A stretch of DNA of 12,532 nt, from assembly GCA_026398715.1 (NCBI GenBank), contig JAPLSI010000059.1, forward strand, positions 1 through 12,532, given 5' to 3'. The notes under the pieces are model-generated. The model ran no database searches. It saw nothing but the letters and a program-made list of their open reading frames with translations, and was not told the DNA's origin. Numbering within the stretch: position 1 is the stretch's first letter; every line of letters starts with the position of its first letter. Shown here one piece after another: positions 6,648-12,532 of this stretch. This DNA is from Gammaproteobacteria bacterium. GTDB taxonomy: Bacteria; Pseudomonadota; Gammaproteobacteria; Xanthomonadales; Xanthomonadaceae. A program made the position numbers and the translations under genes.

Positions 6648-8449
6648 GCCTGCTCGCGGAGCTCAAGCGCCGCAACGTGGTAAAGGTCGGCGCCGCCTAC
6701 CTGCTGGTCGCCTGGCTGGTGGTGCAGGCGGCAAGCATCGGCTTCCCGGCCTTCGATGCGCCGCCGTGGGCGCTGCGCGTCTTCATCCTGGTGTTGCTGC
6801 TGGGCTTCCCGATCGCATTGGTGATGGCCTGGATGTTCGAGGTCACGCCCGAAGGCCTGAAGCGCGACGATGCCCCGACCGGCACCAAGCGCATCGTCGC
6901 CATCGCCGCCGTGCTGATCGTGCTGGCCCTCGCCTGGTACTTCCGCGGCCAACCCACTGTGCGAGACAGCGCGATTCCCGCTGGCGAAGTCGGCGCGGTC
7001 AAGACGCCCGCGGGGCCCGCAGCGGAGCAGCCAAAATCCATCGCAGTGCTGCCCTTCGTCAACATGAGCGACGATGCCGGCAACCAGTTCTTCGCCGACG
7101 GCATCAGCGAGGAATTGCTCAACGTGCTGGTGAAGGTGCCGGACCTCGGCGTGGCCTCGCGCACCTCGTCCTTCGCCTACAAGGGCAAGGAGATGGGCGC
7201 GGCGGAAATCGCCCGCGAACTGAAGGTCAGCTACATCCTCGAAGGCAGCGTGCGCAAGGCCGGCGACAAGGTCCGCATCACCGCGCAGTTGATCGACGCC
7301 GCGCAGGACCGTCACATCTGGTCGGAGACCTACGATCGCCAGCTGACCGATATCTTCGCGATCCAGGACGAGATCGCCAACGCGATCGTCACCGCATTGC
7401 GCGGTTCGCTCACGACCGCGAAAGCCGCGCCGGCCGTGAAGGTGCGCGCCGACACCGAGAACATGCAGGCCTACGAGCTGTACCTGAAGGCGCGCGAGAA
7501 CTTCATCGCCCGTCGCGACCTGTCGGAAACCGCGGGCATGTTCGAGCGTGTCGTGCAGCTCGACCCGAAGTTCGCCCGCGGCTGGGAAGGCCTGGCGGCA
7601 GTGAGCGCCGTCGCGCCCAGTTGGGGCGAGACCGACCGGGATTACTCGGCACTTGCCTCGAAGGCCGCCGAGCGCGCGCTCGAACTGGATCCGTCGCTTT
7701 CGATGCCCTGGGCGGTCAAGGCGCAGATCATGCAGGACCAATGGCCGATCGACTTCGGAGCCCAGTTCGTCGCCTACGACAAGGCGATGGCCGCCGATCC
7801 GCGCAACGCAAGCGCCCTTCTCTGGCGCGGAATCACCTGGACCAAGCTGGGCTTTTTCGGCCGCGCGCTGGCGGACCTGGATCGCGCCGTCGTGCTCGAG
7901 CCAAACTACTTGAACGCGGTCCGGCACAAGGCGCTGGCCTTGCTTTACGCAGGAAAGGAAGACGAGGCCATAGCGTTGTTTGAAAGCGGCATCGCCAAGG
8001 GCTTTGTCAGCAGCCGTACCGAAAACTTCATCGCGCCCTTGTGGGCGCGCGGCCGGCGAACCGAAGCCTTGCTTCTGCTGGGGGTCGGCTCGATGGCGCC
8101 GGACTTGCGCGATGCGCTTATCACCAGTCTGGACCATCCGGAAAAGCCTTTCGCCAACGCCCGCGCGATGGTCGAGCGCCATGCCTCGGACCCGGAACTG
8201 GATCCGGCCCTCGGTACCATCGCCGTGTCGCAACTTTACCTTTGGCTGGGCGACTACGACAGCGTCGGTACCTCCGACGATCGGGTCACGACCACCATCG
8301 TCGCCTGGGATCGCTATCCGCCCTCCTGGCGCAACTCGCCCGGCATGAAGCTCAAGCTCGAGAACATGGGTGTCGTGGCCTACTGGCGCGCGAAAGGCTT
8401 TCCGCCGCAGTGCCGCCCGGTCGGCGCCAAGGACTTCACCTGTGACTGA
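6644..8449 (+). CDS. Membrane protein with TolB-N-like domain and TPR repeats, copy 2
   Basis: 601-residue paralogue. The ATG (6644) overlaps the stop of copy 1 by four bases, with GAAGG (6630-6634) 9 nt upstream, so it is translationally coupled. Layout: basic ELKRRNVVKVG (6-16), helices at about 16-37, 43-66 and 82-100, the EVTPEGLKRD motif (66-75), a Pro/Ala-rich linker, and a TolB-N-like domain (about 131-252) opening KSIAVLPFVNMSDDAG and containing ILEGSVRKAGDKVRITAQL. Weak TPR-like helices occupy about 275-500. The tail carries a Trp-rich segment and ends with C590 and C600 in a CX9C spacing, a possible disulfide if the C-terminus is periplasmic as predicted. Residues 23-50 are almost identical to copy 3. 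No kinase, cyclase or HTH domain was found. Likely a membrane-anchored sensor or protein-interaction scaffold; this is inference. Confidence 0.88.
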   Translation: MSLLAELKRRNVVKVGAAYLLVAWLVVQAASIGFPAFDAPPWALRVFILVLLLGFPIALVMAWMFEVTPEGLKRDDAPTGTKRIVAIAAVLIVLALAWYFRGQPTVRDSAIPAGEVGAVKTPAGPAAEQPKSIAVLPFVNMSDDAGNQFFADGISEELLNVLVKVPDLGVASRTSSFAYKGKEMGAAEIARELKVSYILEGSVRKAGDKVRITAQLIDAAQDRHIWSETYDRQLTDIFAIQDEIANAIVTALRGSLTTAKAAPAVKVRADTENMQAYELYLKARENFIARRDLSETAGMFERVVQLDPKFARGWEGLAAVSAVAPSWGETDRDYSALASKAAERALELDPSLSMPWAVKAQIMQDQWPIDFGAQFVAYDKAMAADPRNASALLWRGITWTKLGFFGRALADLDRAVVLEPNYLNAVRHKALALLYAGKEDEAIALFESGIAKGFVSSRTENFIAPLWARGRRTEALLLLGVGSMAPDLRDALITSLDHPEKPFANARAMVERHASDPELDPALGTIAVSQLYLWLGDYDSVGTSDDRVTTTIVAWDRYPPSWRNSPGMKLKLENMGVVAYWRAKGFPPQCRPVGAKDFTCD

Positions 8450-8506
8450 GTGCCGCAACGATTTCGTGTGTGATCCCGTTCAACCCGACACCCTGCAGGT
8501 CGCCCG

Positions 8507-10159
8507 ATGAAAACGTCTCCGCTCGCCAAACCCGATTTCGAGAACATCGCCGGCGCAGCGATCGAAAGTGGCCAGACCCTGCCGCAGATGCTCATCGCCG
8601 CCTGCCAGCGCCATGGCCACAAGCCGGCCTTCACCAACCTCGACCACAGCCTGACCTTCGCTGAACTCGACAAACTCAGCGCCGACCTCGCAGCTCAGCT
8701 GCGTGGTGGTCTCGGGCTGGCGGCCGGCGACCGCGTCGCCATCATGGTGCCGAACCTGCTGCAGTTTCCGGTGGCGTTGCTGGGCGTGTTGCGCGCCGAC
8801 CTGATCGCGGTGCTGGTCAACCCCATGTACACCGCACGCGAGTTGCATCACCAGCTTGCCGACTCCGGCGCGCGCGTGCTGATCGTCGTGGACAACTTCG
8901 GCCATGTCGCGGCCGACGCGATCGTGGCCACCGACGTGCAGACGGTCATCACCACGCGTATCGGCGACATGCTGCCGTGGCCGAAGTCGCTGATCGTGGA
9001 CTGGACGATCAAATACAAGAAAAAGCTGATCAAGCCTTTTTCGATTCCCGGCGCACTGCGTTGGCCAAAAGTCCTGGCCGAGGGCGCGCGACAGCCGCGT
9101 GTCGAAGCCACGTGCTCGCAATCGGATGTCGCGCAGTTGCAGTACACCGGTGGCACCACCGGCGTTTCCAAGGGCGCGGCCCTGCAGCACACCGCGCTGA
9201 TGGCCAATGTCGCCGCTGCGGAGCAGTGGCTGGGCAAGCTTCTCGATCCGGCGAAGGACATCTCGCTGATCTGCCTGCCGCTATACCACATCGCTGCCTA
9301 CGCCAACATGTTGTACATGTGGGCGCACGGTTTCCATAGCGTGCTGGTCACCAATCCGCGCGACGTGCCGGGCCTGATCGCCACTTTTGAAAAATATCGC
9401 CCGGCCACGTATTCCGGTGTCAACACCTTGTTCGATGCGCTGTTGAATTCGCCTGATTTCGCGAAACTCGATGTGTCGAACCTAAAGCTGTGCGTGCAGG
9501 GAGGTACCGCGTTGCGCCGCGCCACGGCCGAACAATGGAAGTTGGTGACCGGCAAGGACGTGGTCGAAATGTACGGCCTGTCCGAGACCAGCGCCGGCAT
9601 CACGGCCAACCGATGGGACGCACCCAATCCGGTCGGTTCCATCGGCATGCCTTTGCCCGGCGTCGATATCAGCCTGCGCGACGAAGAGGGCAGGGAGGTG
9701 GCCTTCGGCGAGCTCGGTGAACTGTGCGTGCGTGGCATGCAGGTGACAACGGGTTACTGGCAGCGCCCCGAGGAAGCGGAGACGGCGTTCTTCCCGGACG
9801 GCTGGTTCCGCACCGGCGACATCGCCAAGGCGGACGAGCAGGGATATTTTTTCATCCTCGACCGGCGCAAGGACATGATCCTGGTTTCGGGATTCAACGT
9901 GTTCCCGAACGAAATCGAGGACGTTGTTTCACTGCATCCCGGCGTACTGGAAGCGGCTGCCGTGGGCGTGCCTGATGACAAGTGCGGCGAGGCGGTGAAG
10001 CTTGTGGTCGTGCGCAAGGACCCGGCACTGACCGACGAAGACCTGCGCGCACACTGCCGCAAGCTGTTGACCGGCTACAAACAACCCAAGGTGATCGAGT
10101 TCCGCGACGCCTTGCCGAAATCCGCGGTGGGCAAGGTACTTCGAAGGGAATTGCGCTGA
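8507..10159 (+). CDS. fadD: Long-chain fatty acid-CoA ligase, FadD type
   Basis: ATP-dependent acyl-CoA synthetase (ANL superfamily) that activates fatty acids to acyl-CoA through an acyl-adenylate, feeding beta-oxidation or lipid synthesis at the inner membrane. It has 550 residues; E. coli FadD has 561. Motifs: P-loop YTGGTTGVSKGA (213-224), the linker segment around LPLYHIAAY (257-265), MYGLSETSAG (355-364), GWFRTGDIA (432-440), the hinge with LDRRKDM (451-457), SGFNVFPNEIEDV (461-473), and the catalytic lysine in SAVGKVLRR (K543). All key residues are present, so it should be active. The KKKLIKP-to-LRWPKVL stretch (171-190) resembles the FadD-specific insertion. ATG 8507 follows AGG (8497-8499). 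It starts 57 bp after copy 2 of the TolB/TPR paralogues, and its TGA overlaps the ATG of copy 3 as TGATG, so it is embedded in that operon. Acyl chain specificity is not readable. Confidence 0.93.
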   Translation: MKTSPLAKPDFENIAGAAIESGQTLPQMLIAACQRHGHKPAFTNLDHSLTFAELDKLSADLAAQLRGGLGLAAGDRVAIMVPNLLQFPVALLGVLRADLIAVLVNPMYTARELHHQLADSGARVLIVVDNFGHVAADAIVATDVQTVITTRIGDMLPWPKSLIVDWTIKYKKKLIKPFSIPGALRWPKVLAEGARQPRVEATCSQSDVAQLQYTGGTTGVSKGAALQHTALMANVAAAEQWLGKLLDPAKDISLICLPLYHIAAYANMLYMWAHGFHSVLVTNPRDVPGLIATFEKYRPATYSGVNTLFDALLNSPDFAKLDVSNLKLCVQGGTALRRATAEQWKLVTGKDVVEMYGLSETSAGITANRWDAPNPVGSIGMPLPGVDISLRDEEGREVAFGELGELCVRGMQVTTGYWQRPEEAETAFFPDGWFRTGDIAKADEQGYFFILDRRKDMILVSGFNVFPNEIEDVVSLHPGVLEAAAVGVPDDKCGEAVKLVVVRKDPALTDEDLRAHCRKLLTGYKQPKVIEFRDALPKSAVGKVLRRELR

Positions 10160-11994
10160 TGGGGCTGTTCGACGAACTCAAGCGCCGCAAGGTCTTCAAG
10201 GTCGGCGCCGGCTACCTGGTAGTGGCCTGGCTGGTCGTGCAGGCGGCCAGCATCGGCTTCCCGGCATTCGACGCGCCGCCCTGGGCGCTGCGCATCTTCA
10301 TCCTGGTCATCTTCCTGGGTTTTCCGATTTCACTGGTGTTTGCCTGGGCCTTCGATGTCACCCCCGAGGGCTTGAAGGCGGAAAAGGGCATTCGAGGCAG
10401 CCGGGCATTCCTGCTGATTGCCGCCGGTCTCTCGGCATTGGCGTTTGCCTGGTACTTCAAGGGGCAGCCTGCGTATCTGGATGCGGCGGCACCGCCGCCC
10501 GCGACGCCGGGCCCGGCGGCAGCGGTCGCGAGTAAACCATCTGCGCCCATCAGCAGGAAGTCCATCGCGGTGCTGCCATTCGTCAACATGAGCGCCGACA
10601 AGGACCAGGAATACTTTTCCGACGGCATCTCGGAAGAAATCCTCAATGCGCTGGCGCAGGTAAAAGACCTGAAAGTCGCAGGCCGCACATCGTCGTTCCA
10701 GTTCAAGGGCAAGAACAACGACCTGCGCGCAGTCGGCCAGGCGCTGGGCGTTGCGCACATCCTGGAGGGCTCGGTCCGCAAGCAAGGCGACAAGGTGCGC
10801 ATCACCGCGCAGCTGGTCCAGACCGAGGATGGTTTCCACGTCTGGTCCGAAAACTATGATGGCGACCTGAAGGACGTCTTCCAGTTGCAGGAAAACATCG
10901 CCCGGTCCATCACTGACAAATTGCAGGTGATCCTGCAGGGCGACCAGGCGCAGCGGCTGGTGGAGGCGTCGACGCAGAATACCGAGGCCTACACGCTGTA
11001 CCTGCAGGCCACGCAGGTATTCAATCGTCGTGATGGCGCGCGCTTTCCGGCCGCCATCGGCCAGTTGGAGCAGGCGCTGAAGCTGGACCCGAACTTTGCG
11101 CGGGCACATGCGCGCCTGGCCGCCATGCAGGCGGTAGCAGCCAACTATGATCCGCGTGTGCGCGACTCGGCGGCGCTGGCGGTCGAAGAACACGCGCGCC
11201 TGGCGACGAAGCTTGACCCCCGGTTGGCCGAGCCGCATGCCGCCCTCGGCGCCCTGTACACGCGCCAGCGGCGTTACGTAGAGGCATTTGACACGCTGGA
11301 GCGCTCACTGGCGCTTGACGCCAATGACGTGACGGCGAACTTCTGGTACGCCACTCTTTTTTGCACGACAGGCTATGTCGCCAAGTGCGATGCCGAGCTG
11401 GACCGGGTTCTGGAAATCGACCCCATGATGCCGAATGCACTGTCGTGGCGCGGCCGGGAATACGTGCGCACCAAGGAGTTGGCGAAGGCTGAACTCCTGC
11501 TCCGGCGGTCCGAAGACGTCGGGCTGGCCCATGCTGGCCTGTCGCTGGGCGTGCTCGCGGATGCGCGCGGCAACAGGGCTGAAGCGGAACGCTACTGGGC
11601 CCTCGGCAATCGCCCTTTCCTTGATGAGTTTCCTGCCGGTAGTGCGGAAATCATCGCGCACGGCATCTACTCGGATGCCCCGGCGCGGGCCAAGGCGATC
11701 GAAGCCATCGATCAATATCTTGCCACCAAGCCGGAAACGATCTCCGCCGTGGCGATCAACGCACTGATGCGGCTCGGTCAACCGCAACGCGCCCTGGCAT
11801 TGGCGGGGCGCGGAATCACCAGCAACGAGGCCATCCTGCTCAATCCGATCTGGGACAACGACGGCCGACGCGTACGCACGCTTCCCGAATTCGCCAGCTT
11901 TGCCCGGAAAATCGGCCTGGCTGCCCTGTGGGACAAGCGCGGTCCGCCGGACCTGTGCGCCAAGAATGCCAAGGGCGACTATGTCTGCCACTAA
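10159..11994 (+). CDS. Membrane protein with TolB-N-like domain and TPR repeats, copy 3
   Basis: 611-residue paralogue starting at an ATG that shares one base with the fadD stop (TGATG, 10157-10161), with AAGGGA (10144-10149) 9 nt upstream. The frame is open back to 9982, but that part lies in fadD and does not resemble the family. Order: basic ELKRRKVFKVG (6-16), helices at about 16-37, 43-66 and 82-100, DVTPEGLKAE (66-75), a Pro/Ala-rich periplasmic-type linker (about 109-130), and a TolB-N-like domain (about 134-256) starting KSIAVLPFVNMSADKDQEYF with ILEGSVRKQGDKVRITAQL. TPR repeats follow from about 280 to 510 (for example AIGQLEQALKLDPNFARAHARL). The C-terminus has CX9C (C600, C610), aligned with copy 2. 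The second membrane-flanking motif has lost the KRD of copies 1 and 2. No output domain is visible. A role in envelope sensing or scaffolding is inferred only. Confidence 0.88.
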   Translation: MGLFDELKRRKVFKVGAGYLVVAWLVVQAASIGFPAFDAPPWALRIFILVIFLGFPISLVFAWAFDVTPEGLKAEKGIRGSRAFLLIAAGLSALAFAWYFKGQPAYLDAAAPPPATPGPAAAVASKPSAPISRKSIAVLPFVNMSADKDQEYFSDGISEEILNALAQVKDLKVAGRTSSFQFKGKNNDLRAVGQALGVAHILEGSVRKQGDKVRITAQLVQTEDGFHVWSENYDGDLKDVFQLQENIARSITDKLQVILQGDQAQRLVEASTQNTEAYTLYLQATQVFNRRDGARFPAAIGQLEQALKLDPNFARAHARLAAMQAVAANYDPRVRDSAALAVEEHARLATKLDPRLAEPHAALGALYTRQRRYVEAFDTLERSLALDANDVTANFWYATLFCTTGYVAKCDAELDRVLEIDPMMPNALSWRGREYVRTKELAKAELLLRRSEDVGLAHAGLSLGVLADARGNRAEAERYWALGNRPFLDEFPAGSAEIIAHGIYSDAPARAKAIEAIDQYLATKPETISAVAINALMRLGQPQRALALAGRGITSNEAILLNPIWDNDGRRVRTLPEFASFARKIGLAALWDKRGPPDLCAKNAKGDYVCH

Positions 11995-12018
11995 GTCCGG
12001 CGAATTCTGGGGCCGCGA

Positions 12019-12532
12019 ATGATCCTGCGCCGCCTGACGCAATCGCTGAAGGAACAGAACTGGACTGCCATCGTCATCGAGTTCGTGTTGCTGGTGAGCG
12101 GCGTGTTCCTGGGCATCCAGGTGTCGAACTGGAATATCGAACGCGAGAGTCGGCAGAAGTCAGAGCTGTTCACGGCCCGGCTGGTGGCGGACCTCAAGGT
12201 TGAAGCCTGGGGTTACGAATACCTGATCGGGTACAACAAGGATGTGCTGGCCAATGCCCGCCGTGCGCTCGACGCGCTGACGGGCGATGCGCCGCTGTCG
12301 GACGAACAATTCGTGATCGCTGCCTATCGCGCCACCCAGTACGAGTCGCAGGACCGGCGCCGCGCTACCTACGACGAACTGGTATCCACTGGAACCATCG
12401 GCCTGATCACCGACCCGAAGGTGCGCCGGACTGCAATCGCGATCTACTCCACGACCCTCCTCGACCAGACCATGGATGAGTCCAAGCAGTCCGAGTATCG
12501 CTTGCTCTTTCGCAAAACCCTGTCCGCGCAGG
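12019..12532 (+). CDS. DUF6090-like membrane-anchored protein (3' end beyond window)
   Basis: An open frame of 171 complete codons continues to the window edge without a stop. It begins at an ATG 25 bp after the stop of copy 3, with a G-rich GGGG (12009-12012) 6 nt upstream. The N-terminus MILRRLTQSLKEQNW is followed by one hydrophobic helix (about 17-36, AIVIEFVLLVSGVFLGIQVS) and then NWN-IERE. This pattern (short basic leader, IVIEFVLLVSGVFLGIQ, then N-W-N) is what I know from DUF6090 proteins, which have no assigned function. The rest (about 42-171) is charged and helical, with a YDELVSTG element typical of the same group. One helix with a positive N-terminal side predicts a periplasmic C-terminal part. 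It is probably the last visible gene of the TolB/TPR-fadD operon. The gene is secure; the family name is moderately so. Confidence 0.7.
   Translation, partial: MILRRLTQSLKEQNWTAIVIEFVLLVSGVFLGIQVSNWNIERESRQKSELFTARLVADLKVEAWGYEYLIGYNKDVLANARRALDALTGDAPLSDEQFVIAAYRATQYESQDRRRATYDELVSTGTIGLITDPKVRRTAIAIYSTTLLDQTMDESKQSEYRLLFRKTLSAQ

Noticed and set aside
6593..8458. Long open frame (621 codons) on the minus strand opposite copy 2, and a similar one at 4812-6524 opposite copy 1
   Set aside because: GC-rich coding DNA leaves antisense frames open. Their translations are Arg/Gly/His/Gln-rich with no recognisable domain, whereas the plus-strand frames have clear family motifs.
4803..11994. Adenylate cyclase, kinase or CadC-type HTH annotation for the TolB/TPR proteins
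   Set aside because: None of the three has residues for a catalytic or winged-helix domain; only about 16 residues precede the first membrane helix.
1..12532. CRISPR arrays, tRNA or rRNA genes, insertion sequences, attachment sites
   Set aside because: No regularly spaced repeats, cloverleaf sequences, transposase frames or terminal inverted repeats were seen on reading both strands.

Overview
The window is GC-rich, densely packed bacterial DNA. Gene content and order point to a gammaproteobacterium, most likely of the Xanthomonadales/Lysobacterales. The divergent pair rsmI / lpoA-yraN is a classic gammaproteobacterial arrangement, and tandem TolB-like/TPR membrane proteins and DUF6090-type proteins are common in that order. 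The taxonomic call is inference from family knowledge; no rRNA or other marker gene is present.

Left block (1-3049, minus strand): reading leftwards, lpoA (outer-membrane lipoprotein activator of a class A penicillin-binding protein) overlaps yraN (UPF0102 nuclease-fold protein). These are followed by a GlcD/D-lactate dehydrogenase-like FAD oxidase and, by an ATGA overlap, the first 21 codons of a probable uracil-DNA glycosylase family protein that leaves the window. This looks like one operon.

Middle block (3111-4772, plus strand): rsmI (16S rRNA C1402 2'-O-methyltransferase) and a dsbA-like periplasmic thiol oxidase with an unusual CVHC active site, closed by a strong intrinsic terminator at 4727-4772.

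Right block (4803-12532, plus strand): three paralogous membrane proteins of about 600 residues. Each has a short basic N-terminus, three predicted transmembrane helices, a TolB-N-like (COG5616-type) domain and TPR repeats. A fadD-type long-chain acyl-CoA synthetase lies between the second and third copies, and a DUF6090-like membrane protein, cut by the window end, follows the third. Start/stop overlaps (ATGA, TGATG) and short gaps suggest a single translationally coupled operon. This block is the least explained part of the window. The paralogues keep the membrane anchor, sensor-like domain and TPRs of known fusion receptors (TolB-like domain joined to adenylate cyclase or CadC-type HTH), but have no visible catalytic or DNA-binding output. 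Copies 2 and 3 end in a conserved CX9C pair that copy 1 lacks. No CRISPR, tRNA, rRNA, insertion sequence or phage gene was seen. All gaps between genes are under 135 bp.
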